In this document: piece by piece, positions 8,113-17,041 of the stretch
Layout of the letters: the number at the start of each line of letters is the position of its first letter
How positions within the stretch are numbered: position 1 is the first letter of the stretch
From: CAWDJT01 sp963828705
GTDB taxonomy: Bacteria > Desulfobacterota > Syntrophobacteria > Syntrophobacterales > Syntrophobacteraceae
Length of the DNA stretch: 64,000 nucleotides
Assembly (NCBI GenBank): GCA_963828705.1
Contig: CAWHGA010000054.1
Coordinates: forward strand, 74,358-138,357
Reading direction: 5' to 3'
Notes under the pieces: generated by a model
Database searches by the model: none
What the model was told of the DNA's origin: nothing
What the model saw: only the letters and a program-made list of their open reading frames with translations
Made by a program: the position numbers and the translations under genes

Positions 8113-9378
8113 ATGAAGAGAAACGTCCATACCGGGGTCCTTGAGTTGGCCCTGATAGGCCTTGTGCTTTTCCTCAGCTGTTCCAGCTGCGCCACCAGTT
8201 GGTCGCCAGCCGGCTCTTCGTCAACAACGCCTTCTACGGCAACGGCAGCGACCAAAGAGGCGACTGGGCCTCAGTCAGCTCAGGTGCCCCGTGTTGATGC
8301 CGAAGCCTCTCCTTTTCCAGTGCCGTACTACCCGCCACCGAATCAGATCGACCTGTGCGGCGAACCTGCACCCCTACATGTGCAGGAAGTACTGGAACGG
8401 TTCGACCGAGAATTCACCATCATCGTCTACAACCACGCCCAGGTTTATCTGTGGTTGAAGCGCATGGAGCGCTATTTCCCCGCTATAGAGGAACGCCTTC
8501 GGGCCCTCGGTTTGCCTGACGACCTGAAATACGTGGCTATCGCCGAGAGTGACCTGCTGCCTAATGCCGCCTCTCCCAAAGGGGCCGCTGGTCCCTGGCA
8601 GTTCATACCCAGCACTGGCAGCCGCTATGGCCTTGACCAGCAAGGTTCCTTCGACCAGCGCTTCGATTTCGATAAGGCAACCGACAGCGCCTTTCGCTAC
8701 CTCGGCGATAACAACAAGCTGTTCAAGAATTGGACCCTGGCGATCGCCGCCTACAACTGCGGTGAGAGGCGTGTTCAAGACGCGATCCACACTCTTGGTG
8801 TTGCAGATTACTATCAATTGAAACTGCCGATGGAAACCGAACGTTATGTGATGCGCATTTTGGCGATCAAGGCGGTCTTACGCAATCCGGCACGATACGG
8901 CTACAGCCTGCCAAAAGGGATGGGTTATCCCCAGTTTCGAGTGGATCGGGTCAACATTTCCCTCAGTCGCCCTGCGTCCGTCCAATCTATGGCTTCCGCC
9001 GCCGGCACCTCCTATCGTGAATTCAAACGGCTCAATCCCACTTTTCGCAGTGACCAGGTCCCAGCGGGGACATTCGAAATAAAACTGCCAGAAGGCTCTG
9101 CCCAGGGTTTCCAGGCCAAGGTTGACGGTTTGAAAGCTCAACCGGCCCCAGCAGAATCCCCGCCAGATGCAGAACACAAGGATAGAATGTCCAGTGCCAA
9201 ACCTGCACCCATCAAGGGGCCGGCCCAAAGCAGCGGTACCCGCACTTACACGGTTAAGAAAGGAGATACCTTGCTGGGAGTTGCCCACAAGTTCAAGGTG
9301 AGTCCCGACAAGCTCCGTCAGCACAACCGCTTGACGGGGAACAAACTCTCCGCGGGGCAGACGCTTAAGATCCCATAA
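8113..9378 (+). CDS. Membrane-bound lytic murein transglycosylase (MltD-like) with LysM
   Basis: A 421-residue envelope enzyme that cleaves peptidoglycan glycan strands. It has a hydrophobic N-terminus ending in a lipobox-like LSCSSC (about 22-27), so it is probably a lipoprotein. A low-complexity Ala/Ser/Thr stretch follows. The SLT catalytic domain has the glutamate in AIAESDLLPNAASPKGAAG (about 137-155), then WQFIPSTG and AAYNCGE. A C-terminal LysM (about 376-421) reads YTVKKGDTLLGVA, for binding glycan. GGAGGGAG precedes ATG 8113. A second, weaker LysM may lie around 290-330. MltD of E. coli has the same order of domains. Confidence 0.92.
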   Translation: MKRNVHTGVLELALIGLVLFLSCSSCATSWSPAGSSSTTPSTATAATKEATGPQSAQVPRVDAEASPFPVPYYPPPNQIDLCGEPAPLHVQEVLERFDREFTIIVYNHAQVYLWLKRMERYFPAIEERLRALGLPDDLKYVAIAESDLLPNAASPKGAAGPWQFIPSTGSRYGLDQQGSFDQRFDFDKATDSAFRYLGDNNKLFKNWTLAIAAYNCGERRVQDAIHTLGVADYYQLKLPMETERYVMRILAIKAVLRNPARYGYSLPKGMGYPQFRVDRVNISLSRPASVQSMASAAGTSYREFKRLNPTFRSDQVPAGTFEIKLPEGSAQGFQAKVDGLKAQPAPAESPPDAEHKDRMSSAKPAPIKGPAQSSGTRTYTVKKGDTLLGVAHKFKVSPDKLRQHNRLTGNKLSAGQTLKIP

Positions 9379-10045
9379 TGCCGCTCGAAAACGGGAAATG
9401 CTCTTCTGACAAGCAGGATCGAAGATGTCAGGACAGTGCCTTGATGACGTTTTGACCGGGACTGATTCACTGCGCGCCAACCCTGTCGATCTATAGCTGT
9501 TGTAGAATCCCCCCGATCCTATCACCTTCCCATTCGATTGACACGCATGCCATCGTGTTTGGCAGGGCGCCTGACTGTAGAAGTCAGCGTTCTTTGGAGT
9601 CGGTCACCGACCTCCCAGGACTGACTGCTGGAGACGCATAACCACAATCAGTATCCTTGCCATTGGTGGCCGGGCTTGGACAATAGCGAGGCGACAGGCG
9701 AGGCCCCGCCGCACACAATAGCAGGATTCCAAAATATCCGGGAATGCCCATGAGGAATCCATCAAAAACCCAAGAGTCTTAGGCATTGTGGCAAGGGTGA
9801 CGCTTGGCTCAGCCCGAGCAACGATCCGGCAAAGCTCCAATGGCCCCACTCGCAATGCCTTGGCAACAGAATAAGGAGACCCTTCCTTGGCGAGGTACGA
9901 GCAAGTCTACAACAGCCCCAGGAAGACCGGGCAGCTTCAAAACATCGGAGGCGGAACGGAGTGTTTGGGGAGGTTCAGCGATGAAGACAAAGCGTCTGCA
10001 GTTCACCAAAGGAGGCCCGGTCTTTCCAGGCCTCCTTTGGCAGAT
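9379..10045. other. Intergenic stretch, no gene seen
   Basis: About 670 bases between the transglycosylase and the convergent rubredoxin-like gene. No frame has both a ribosome-binding site and recognisable protein sequence. The hairpin near 9580 with the loop TGTAGAA was checked as a tRNA anticodon arm and rejected. The right end holds the 12-bp perfect palindrome described separately. Confidence 0.5.
10006..10040. terminator. Perfect 12-bp palindrome, possible terminator of the rubredoxin-like gene
   Basis: CCAAAGGAGGCC (10006-10017) and GGCCTCCTTTGG (10029-10040) pair perfectly around an 11-base loop. It lies immediately after the stop of the minus-strand rubredoxin-like gene. There is no run of T on either side beyond TTTGG, so intrinsic termination is only probable. 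Confidence 0.45.
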
Positions 10046-10234
10046 TTACTTATCGCTCTTGTAGCTTTCCTGGTACACTTGTGGGTTGATATTGCCCGAA
10101 CCCGGCCCTCCACATTCGGGAATATAACAGGAAACATCGACGAATTCACAGGTCTGTTTGCACGATGGACAGACTTCGGGAGGGGTTTGGACATCAATGG
10201 TATTGCCGCATTTATTACACTTGAAAGTGGCCAT
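10046..10234 (-). CDS. Small rubredoxin-like / zinc-ribbon protein
   Basis: A 62-residue protein starting MATFKCNKCG, with a CxxC knuckle near residues 6-9 and a second CPSC (about 23-26), as in rubredoxins and zinc ribbons. Two more cysteines follow in CEFVDVSCY and PECGGPGSG. I chose ATG 10234, which has AGGAGG six to seven bases upstream, rather than an in-frame start 27 bases earlier. Small proteins of this shape are common in sulfate reducers and may bind a single Fe or Zn. No operon partner; the partner electron carrier is unknown. Confidence 0.75.
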   Translation of the reverse strand: MATFKCNKCGNTIDVQTPPEVCPSCKQTCEFVDVSCYIPECGGPGSGNINPQVYQESYKSDK

Positions 10235-10594
10235 TCGAGTCCTCCTGGTTGACAATAACAATTCCTACGGTTGAATTAATAAGGCATGCGCGCCAGAACA
10301 GCGCCCAATCCACGGCTGCCCATAAGATAACGTAGCTCCCGGCAAAAGGCAACCCCAGTTCGTCCGGGCGGAATTCCGCCGATACCGGTTCACAACGCGA
10401 TCCACAGGATGTCAGTTCGACCGGACTGATGTGCCTCCTTTTCCCTTCCCTTAAGGCTGACACTAGACTATTCTGCCTTCCCTGGCCGCCTGGTGGGGTG
10501 TCGGCAAGGCATAGCGGGCTGTTGCTGCTCACGGATCTTTGCAAATGGTGCGGCCCGGTATTTCTCTCAGCAACACCCGCTAGGAGAGACCTTC
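10235..10594. other. Divergent intergenic region, nothing recognised
   Basis: 360 bases between the rubredoxin-like gene (leftward) and the DUF554 gene (rightward). They must hold both promoters, but no strong -35/-10 pair, riboswitch or small gene stands out. Confidence 0.4.
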
Positions 10595-11296
10595 ATGATC
10601 GGTACCACCCTCAACGTGGCCGCTGTTGTTGCCGGCACAGTGGTCGGGACTGCGGTCGGCAACCGGCTCCCCGATAGGATGCGAACCACCGTCCTTCAAG
10701 GGCTTGGACTAATCACCACGGTCATCGGTCTGCAAATGGCTTTGCAGACCAAGAATATCCTGGTTGTGTTGGGGGCCATCCTGACTGGTGGCATCGCCGG
10801 CGAGTTGCTTCGAATCAGTGACGGATTGGAGAGGCTGGGGAGCTTTCTGCAATCGGTTCTGTCTCGGGGTGGCTCCAGCCATTTCAGCGAAGGTTTTGTC
10901 ACCGCCAGCCTGTTGTTTTGTATCGGCCCCATGGCCATTCTGGGCTCCATACAGGACGGGTTGTCTGGTGACTATCAGTTGTTGACGGTCAAATCCATCC
11001 TTGATGGCTTTGCTGCCATCGCCTTTTCCGCCAGCCTGGGTTGGGGTGTTGGCTGCGCAGCGGCCAGCGTGCTAGTCTATCAGGGAGCCATCACCTTGTT
11101 GGCCAGAGTTCTGGAAAGACTCCTCACTGAACCTATGATTCTGGAGATGACCGCCACTGGCGGTATCCTCATCATGGGCATTGGGATCAAGCTTCTTGGC
11201 ATTAAGGAGATAAGGCTCGCCAGCTTTCTCCCCGCCCTTATTTTGGCACCGTTGATCGTGATTGTGGTTCCTGCGATCAGGTGCTTATTTGGCTAA
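10595..11296 (+). CDS. DUF554 family integral membrane protein
   Basis: A 233-residue, strongly hydrophobic protein with about six to seven membrane segments. Glycine-rich helices include MIGTTLNVAAVVAGTVVGTA at the N-terminus and GGIAGELL at about 65-72. The pattern, including GPMAILGSIQDGL and ILIMGIGIKLL, is that of DUF554 (YdfK-type), a family of unknown function. ATG 10595 is preceded by TAGGAGAG. Upstream in-frame codons are not protein-like. Gene ends 127 bases before thrC; co-transcription is possible. Confidence 0.88.
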   Translation: MIGTTLNVAAVVAGTVVGTAVGNRLPDRMRTTVLQGLGLITTVIGLQMALQTKNILVVLGAILTGGIAGELLRISDGLERLGSFLQSVLSRGGSSHFSEGFVTASLLFCIGPMAILGSIQDGLSGDYQLLTVKSILDGFAAIAFSASLGWGVGCAAASVLVYQGAITLLARVLERLLTEPMILEMTATGGILIMGIGIKLLGIKEIRLASFLPALILAPLIVIVVPAIRCLFG

Positions 11297-11422
11297 GAGC
11301 CCGCTGCCGACGAAGCCGACTGGGAGTTGCAGGTCAAAGTTGTGAGGGTGATGACCGCCGGGCATGACGCGGCAATCCCTGACCGGCTCCGTAGTGAAAA
11401 CCACAAGGAGGTAACGCCTACC

Positions 11423-12947
11423 ATGAAACTGGTTGACTTCCCTGCGGAAATTCAGCCCTACCTGCTGCCGCAACCTGGCGGCAAATATATCTATCGCTGC
11501 TTCTCCTGCCATGCCGAATTCGGTGTGGAAAAGCTCTTATACACCTGCCCCGAATGCCGCAGTGTCCTGCTCATTAAGGACCTGGAATGGCAACGGCTAA
11601 AGCAGACCCCAGGACCCGCCTGGCGAAAGATCTTTGACTACCGCAGCATGCTGACCATCCCTGCACTCTGCGGGATCTATCGCTACCATGAGCTATTGGG
11701 ATCGGTCATTCCGCTGGATTCCGTGGTGTATCTGGGAGAAGGACACACGCCGGTGGTAGCCGGCAATGAAAGGCTCCGCCGCTGGGCCGGGATCCCGTTC
11801 TATTTCAAGAACGACGGCCAAAACCCCAGCGCCTCCTTCAAAGATCGCGGCATGGCCAGTGCCTTCAGCTATCTCAAACACCTCATTCAACATCAAGGAC
11901 TTGCACAATGTCCTGGCCGTCTGCGCCTCCACCGGCGACACTTCGGCGGCAGCCGCACTCTACGCCTCCTATCTGGTGGATGGCGTCACCTCGGCGGTGC
12001 TCCTCCCTCACGGCAAGGTCACTCCTCAGCAACTTGGCCAACCCCTCGGCAGCGGCGCCAAAGTCATTGAAATCCCTGGTGTTTTTGACGACTGCATGAA
12101 GGTGGTCGAATATCTCGCCGAGAATTACCCGGTTGCCCTGATGAATTCCAAGAATGCCTGGCGAATTCTGGGCCAGGAATCCTACAGCTATGAAATCGCC
12201 CAGGCGTTTGACTATGACGTGGCGGACCTGGTGGTGGTGGTCCCCATCGGCAACGCCGGCAACATCACCGCCGTTATGGAAGGGTTTCCTGAAGCTCCTG
12301 GATCTGCAGATCATCACCAGCCTTCCCGATGATCCTGGGGGTCCAATCAGAACACGCCAACCCGGTGTTTCTCTATTACCTGGAGGCAGACCCGGCGAAA
12401 CGACAGTTCCGCCCGGTATCGGTTCGCCCCAGCGTTGCTCAGGCGGCCATGATCGGTAATCCGGTGTCCATGCCCCGAGTCGTCCGCCTGGTGGATCACT
12501 ATCGCGGAACTCGCCGGCGAACAGGCGGTACAGGTGATGGATGTGAGTGAGCAGGAGATCATGGATGCCATGCTGACCGCCAACCGCAACGGCCATATCG
12601 CCTGCACCCAGGGTGGTGAATGTCTGGCCGGCATCCGCAAGGCAGTCGTCACCGGAAAGATCGCGCCCAATCGCGTGGCTATCCTGGATGCCACAGCTCA
12701 TGCATTAAAATTCGCCATTTTCCAGGAGAAGTATTTTTCCGACAGTTTTGAACCCGAGTTTGAAGTGACTCCTAGACCAGAACTGCGGAACGCACCCCAC
12801 TTGGTGAACATCCCTGCCGGCGTACCGCGCCCCGATGTGAAAAAGCTCAACGAGGAGGAGTTCGATACCTTCGTGCGATTCACCGCCGGGGCGGTGGCAG
12901 AACATCTTGGGTTGTCGGTCGACACGGGTAACACATCTTCGGTTTGA
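11423..12947 (+). CDS. thrC: Threonine synthase (several apparent frameshifts)
   Basis: A PLP enzyme converting O-phosphohomoserine to threonine. After ATG 11423 (AAGGAGGT upstream) the protein has a zinc-ribbon-like start (CFSCH...CPEC), then GEGHTPVV, and NPSASFKDRGM with the PLP lysine. Other frames carry LAVCASTGDTSA, PIGNAGNITA, GVQSEHANP and a C-terminal GHIACTQGGECLAG. The conserved order is complete, but frame changes occur near 11890-11905, 12282-12287, 12325-12329 and 12502-12506. Each can be mended by one base, and conservation is intact on both sides. This favours sequence error over a pseudogene, though four breaks in one gene leave doubt. Confidence 0.85.
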
Positions 12948-13293
12948 CCGTTGCCGCCGGTAATCGGGTCGCTGAACGGGCGCAGCACAACTGTGAGGCA
13001 TGACCCATTGGGACACAATCCCTCAGATTAGCTGAGGCAAAGACGGAGTCTGGGTTTGCATATGACTCCAGTAAGGCGCATGTTAAGCTGCCGCGAGTGC
13101 GGCAGCCAAAGGGGCGTGGGATGAGATCTCGATGGATAGAGCGGGGGTTGGGTTGAACAAAGTGAAATCAAGCTGCTGCCAGTTGGGTTTCGTATCCTTA
13201 ATCCAATCCACTGCTGGCTGCATGCTGCTCCACCTGGAGCTCAAGAATCTAGCCACATAACCGAATTGGTTAGCGAAACAAAGAGGATATCCT
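12948..13293. other. Intergenic stretch, nothing recognised
   Basis: 346 bases between thrC and the gamma-carbonic-anhydrase-like gene. Two small hairpins are seen (CCTCAG-ATTAG-CTGAGG near 13021 and GCCGC-GAGT-GCGGC near 13090). Neither is followed by a T run. No gene is supported. Confidence 0.4.
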
Positions 13294-13851
13294 ATGGTGA
13301 ATGTATTACCCTATCGCAATATATTCCCAAAACTGGCCGAAGACGTCTACATCGCCCCGGGAGCATGGGTGATTGGCGATGTTGAAATCGGCGCACGAAC
13401 GAGCGTGTGGTTCAATACGGTGATTCGTGGTGATATGCACTACATTCGCATTGGGAGCGAAACCAACATTCAGGACAATTCAACTCTGCACGTGACTGCC
13501 GAACATTTTCCCCTCATGATCGGCAACAGAGTTACCATCGGCCATCGGGCCATCGTTCATGGCTGCACGGTGGAGGATGATTGTCTCATCGGCATGGGTG
13601 CTGTCGTCATGGACGGGGCCAGAATCGGCCGGGGATCCGTGGTGGCAGCAGGGGCTTTGGTGCCGCCAGGGCATGTGGTTCCGCCCGATTCCCTGGTGAT
13701 GGGCTCACCCGCCAAAGTCCACAAAACCGTGGAACCCGCCGAGCGGGAGCTCATTCGTCTCAGCGCCCTCCATTATGTAGACCTGGGAGCCGAGTACCTG
13801 AAACCGTGGGACCAAGATCAGGCGCCGAGGGTTCGGGGTTTCCTGCGCTAG
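13294..13851 (+). CDS. Gamma-carbonic anhydrase-like hexapeptide-repeat protein
   Basis: A 185-residue left-handed beta-helix protein. Hexapeptide repeats run from about residue 15 to 140 (for example VIGDVEIGARTSVWFNTVIR). Zinc-type histidines are seen at IGHRAIVHG, with a further one in the TLHVT segment, matching the YrdA/Cam-like family. GNNVNIQD-type turns (here ETNIQDNSTLHV) are conserved. The likely role is carbonic-anhydrase-like or an uncharacterised zinc hydrolase; substrate is not evident. AGAGGATA precedes ATG 13294. An IS701-type element is inserted about 125 bases downstream. Confidence 0.88.
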   Translation: MVNVLPYRNIFPKLAEDVYIAPGAWVIGDVEIGARTSVWFNTVIRGDMHYIRIGSETNIQDNSTLHVTAEHFPLMIGNRVTIGHRAIVHGCTVEDDCLIGMGAVVMDGARIGRGSVVAAGALVPPGHVVPPDSLVMGSPAKVHKTVEPAERELIRLSALHYVDLGAEYLKPWDQDQAPRVRGFLR

Positions 13852-13882
13852 ACCCTCTGACCTTAAAGTGGAAACCCCTGTT

Positions 13883-13946
13883 TGTCCTTCGAGCGAAGGC
13901 TGGAATCCAGTCTTTTCTAGCACTTCTGGACCCCAGCTTTCACCTG
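13883..13946. repeat. REP-like dispersed palindromic repeat, copy 1
   Basis: GTCCTTCGAGCGAAGGCTGGAATCCAG followed by CTGGACCCCAGCTTTCACC is a degenerate member of the GTCATTCCGGC...GCCGGAATCCAG family seen at several intergenic sites in this window. It lies just left of the IS701-type element. Confidence 0.4.
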
Positions 13947-13976
13947 GCTAATGGTGTGTGACAATGGGAATTTACC

Positions 13977-15508
13977 TAGCCCTACAACGACGTTTAATTG
14001 TTGCGATAGTGACCTGATTAGTGCATAATCTAGCCTCACCCACTACGATGGAAAGGAGGTAGATTATGTTGCCAGTGTCCAGAACCGAAGGCGATTTGTA
14101 TTCTATCCCCAAGTTCGGCCTTGATAGGGCCGATGTGGAAGGGTTCACCGAGGAGTTGCAGGGGTTCCACGAACAGTTTCGGGATTGCTTCTCTCGAAGC
14201 GAGCCGAGGGGGAGCTTCTTCTTGTACATGGTTGGCCAATTTAGCCCGCTGGAAAGGAAATCGATTGAGCCGATCGCACTTCAAGTGGAGGATGCAAAGG
14301 TTCGTGCGATGCAGCGTTTTGTAAGTGACGTTGTCTGGGATGAAACTACTATGCTCAAGAAGTACCATGTCCTTGTAGAAGAGGACATGGGCGATCCGGA
14401 TGCGGTCTTGATCTTTGACGAATCGGGATTCCCCAAGAAGGGCGACGATTCTGCTGGGGTTGCCAGGCAGTACTGCGGAAGCATCGGCAAAGTGGATAAT
14501 TGTCAGGTGGGGGTATTCGCTGCTTATGCTTCTCGTCATGGGTATGCCCTTCTGGACAAGCGCTTGTACATCCCGGAAAAATGGTTCGAGGATGGCTACC
14601 AGGCTCGCCGTCAAAAATGCAACTTCCCTGAGGACCTGGAATTCAAAACCAAGCCGCAATTGGCTGCCGACATGTTTCGGGAGCTTCGCAGCGAGGGCAT
14701 CCTTCCCTTCAAATATGTTGCGGCGGATTCGATTTATGGCACCAGCCCCGATTTTATTGGCGCCATCGAGGAGCATGTAGGAATCACCTATTTCGTCGCG
14801 GTGCCATCCACCACTCAGTGCTGGTTACAGGGACCCAGCACAGAGAAAAGAACCGTTACCCGCAAGGGCAAAGTTCAGGTCAAGCGGGTGGTTCCAGACA
14901 CTGAGAACAAACCCATAGAGGTTGCTGCCTTTGCCAAAGGGATAAACAGTTTCTTCTGGTACCGGCGTACGGTCTCTGAGGGAACCAAAGGCCCCATCGA
15001 ATATGAATTCACCAAACGGCGCGTGACACTCAGCAAAAATGGACTACCCTACAAAACGGTGTGGCTCATTATCAAACGAACCATGGGCAGAAAGCCGGAG
15101 TATTCATTCTACATAAGCAATGCCCCGCTCAGCACCCGACTGGGCACTTTCGTCTGGCTCAGCGGTGTACGCTGGGCCATTGAACAGTGCTTTGAAGAAA
15201 CCAAAACCGAACTGGGCATGGATCACTATGAGGTCAGGAAGTATCCGGGATGGCATCACCACATGCTGACCTGCACACTGGCTCATTTCTTTCTCTGGCA
15301 TCTCAACATCAGATTGGGGAAAAAAAGCACCGTCCATTACGCTGTCGCAGCTTAGGATTCTGTTAAAGGCGGTATTGCCCATGAGGGTTTTTGACATTCA
15401 AGCCCTCCTCGCCATGGTTGAATGGATTCAGGCCAATAACCACCGTGCTTACCTTTCCCATCGAAAGAGAAAAATGAGACTTCAGATTTAACCGTCGTTG
15501 TAGGGCTA
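13977..15508 (+). mobile_element. Insertion sequence, IS701 type, complete with inverted ends
   Basis: A 1.53-kb element carrying one transposase gene. The ends TAGCCCTACAACGACG (13977-13992) and its complement CGTCGTTGTAGGGCTA (15493-15508) form perfect 16-bp inverted repeats. IS701-family members insert at YTAR tetranucleotides. Here CTAG at the left end and CTAA at the right end fit that pattern but are not identical, so a clean target duplication is not shown. The right end sits exactly on the stop codon of a leftward gene. Confidence 0.85.
14066..15355 (+). CDS. IS701 family transposase
   Basis: A 429-residue DDE transposase. The sequence DAVLIFDESGFPKKG holds the first catalytic aspartate, AADSIYG the second, and the glutamate lies in the IEQCFEETKTELG region; this arrangement is typical of IS701/IS4-type enzymes. 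The C-terminal HMLTCTLAHFFL segment also matches. AAGGAGG precedes ATG 14066. The frame is uninterrupted, in contrast to many neighbouring housekeeping genes, so the element may be active. A long minus-strand open frame over its 5' half is a shadow. Confidence 0.93.
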   Translation: MLPVSRTEGDLYSIPKFGLDRADVEGFTEELQGFHEQFRDCFSRSEPRGSFFLYMVGQFSPLERKSIEPIALQVEDAKVRAMQRFVSDVVWDETTMLKKYHVLVEEDMGDPDAVLIFDESGFPKKGDDSAGVARQYCGSIGKVDNCQVGVFAAYASRHGYALLDKRLYIPEKWFEDGYQARRQKCNFPEDLEFKTKPQLAADMFRELRSEGILPFKYVAADSIYGTSPDFIGAIEEHVGITYFVAVPSTTQCWLQGPSTEKRTVTRKGKVQVKRVVPDTENKPIEVAAFAKGINSFFWYRRTVSEGTKGPIEYEFTKRRVTLSKNGLPYKTVWLIIKRTMGRKPEYSFYISNAPLSTRLGTFVWLSGVRWAIEQCFEETKTELGMDHYEVRKYPGWHHHMLTCTLAHFFLWHLNIRLGKKSTVHYAVAA

Positions 15509-15787
15509 ACCCTGCTGCAGGATCTTGTGCAGATCCCATTGCCACTTGTCGGCAGGGTTGACTGCCACCGATGTGTCTGAGGAAAGTTCGCGGCGGTATT
15601 GAAGGACCTGCCGTTCCATCAATTCATTAATTGCAGCCCGCAGGCTCTGTTCACTCCCGTTCCATAACGATCGCATCTTGTCCAGATCAGGGTTGTGGCC
15701 TCCGTCCAGCAGGGAACAGATCAGAATGTAGGCCGAAGTAGCCTCCACGCTCACGTTGAGGTCAAAAATGGCTCGATCCATATGCAT
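15506..15787 (-). CDS. Hypothetical protein whose stop codon lies in the IS701 end
   Basis: A 93-residue, mostly helical protein with no recognised domain (MHMDRAIFDLNVSVEATSAY at the start). ATG 15787 has GAGGAGA eight bases upstream, so it is a real gene. Its last codons CAG CAG GGT TAG run into the right end of the IS, and the TAG is at 15506-15508. Because the IS701 target is YTAR (TTAG on this strand), the insertion may have used the stop codon itself and left the protein whole. The alternative is that the original C-terminus has been lost. Confidence 0.6.
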   Translation of the reverse strand: MHMDRAIFDLNVSVEATSAYILICSLLDGGHNPDLDKMRSLWNGSEQSLRAAINELMERQVLQYRRELSSDTSVAVNPADKWQWDLHKILQQG

Positions 15788-15981
15788 CGCAGGTTCTCCT
15801 CGCAATTTGGGGACGCCCCCATCATTCCTGAGCAGGTGTCTGCTGCAGTGGTCTCCAGCCTAACAGAGGCTGGCCCGGGAGTCAATTGCACGGCTGAGGC
15901 AACTATGCTACAAATCCGTCAGGGATCAATTTCGTACCAATACGATGGACCAAAACCACGGGCATGGAGGAGTAGCCGTTC

Positions 15982-16401
15982 ATGGAATCAAACGGATCGA
16001 TCTTTGATTGGAAATCCCTCAAACAAGAGTTGGAAGAAGCCTGGCGCCAAATCCCCAAACCCTTTCGCAGTGAGCGATCCATCCACGGCACTTTGCAATG
16101 CAGCCTCCACCACTGGCTTCGCCAGTTGGGTCATGCGGCGGTGGCTGACTTTATGCCGCCACGCATTCAGGATCGAGCCGTGGATATCATTGCGTTGAAT
16201 GATAGCAACGAGGTTCTTTGTGCCATTTGTATCGACACCGTAGTGACCCTGTCTGCTGTCAAGAGTCTGAGCAGTTTTGAGGCAAGGGAGAGGCTCATAC
16301 TGACCACCGGAGCACTCGAGAAGAAGGTTCAAGAAAGCCGCTTCTTTTTGAAACCGGGTGTCGACCATATGCACCTGCAGCCCTTTGATCAGTCCAGTTG
16401 A
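15982..16401 (+). CDS. Conserved hypothetical protein
   Basis: A 139-residue soluble protein of unknown family. GGAGGAG lies nine bases before ATG 15982, a strong signal. The C-terminal half (DRAVDIIALNDSNEVLCAIC, then a helix and LILTTGALEKKVQESRFF) alternates beta strands and helices like a small endonuclease-fold or nucleotide-binding domain. No catalytic motif can be assigned. It is divergent from the preceding leftward gene, with which it shares a 195-base promoter region. Confidence 0.55.
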   Translation: MESNGSIFDWKSLKQELEEAWRQIPKPFRSERSIHGTLQCSLHHWLRQLGHAAVADFMPPRIQDRAVDIIALNDSNEVLCAICIDTVVTLSAVKSLSSFEARERLILTTGALEKKVQESRFFLKPGVDHMHLQPFDQSS

Positions 16402-17041
16402 GGCGGAAGCCACCCTTGTGCGTTTCGTAACAATCTAATAACAAAGCCATTTTCCCTTGACAGCCAATCTGCCCCTGTGACATAGAGGAACCGTAGTCTG
16501 CAGGAGTACCATCGGTCAGTCACTGGACAGTGTTTGGTTCCTTACACCTAGGGGGATGGCAGTTGACCACCAGGAAAGGAGGTGCACCGACGCTTCGTGC
16601 CAAGACTTACATCATTTTCTTCCCGTTCGCTTTCCCCGATCTTTCTCGTTTGCCTGATGACACTGGAGCACCCAACTCACCCTGAGTCATTATCCGAAAT
16701 GCTCTCAGCAGTCAGGATGCCCTTATCTCGTTGAACCGCCGCCGATATGTAGCTTGCATCCTTATTCATCGGTCATCTGGGGTAGATGATCAGCCGTTGG
16801 CAGCGTCACTCGTTGACTTGCCGACGGGCACGGCATTCATGGTTCGGCTCTCAACCACTCAACCACAAACCGTATTTTTTTAATTTGATGCTGGTTCTTC
16901 ATGGTTTCCTCGGGCCACCGCCCACCGTGCCAAAGCACAGGCGGATGGAAGCGCGGTTGCCAGTCAAGTCTGTCAGCAACTGGTGAATCGAATGGTCCCC
17001 GGGGTTTGGCAGTCGGCACTTTTAGGATTAAGGAGTGTTAC
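16402..17041. other. Intergenic stretch upstream of the OFA transporter
   Basis: 640 bases without a supported gene. A TTGACA hexamer at 16458-16463 has only a poor -10 (ACATAG) 17 bases later, and TTGACT near 16812 also lacks a good partner. AAGGAGGTG near 16575 resembles a ribosome-binding site, but no start codon follows. No riboswitch was recognised. Confidence 0.4.

Noticed and set aside
9575..9645. tRNA-like hairpin CTGAC-TGTAGAA-GTCAG
   Set aside because: The loop has G at the position that must be U33, and no acceptor stem, D-arm or T-arm fits around it.
14036..14776. 246-codon minus-strand frame in the IS701-type element
   Set aside because: Shadow of the transposase gene; no start signal or family match.
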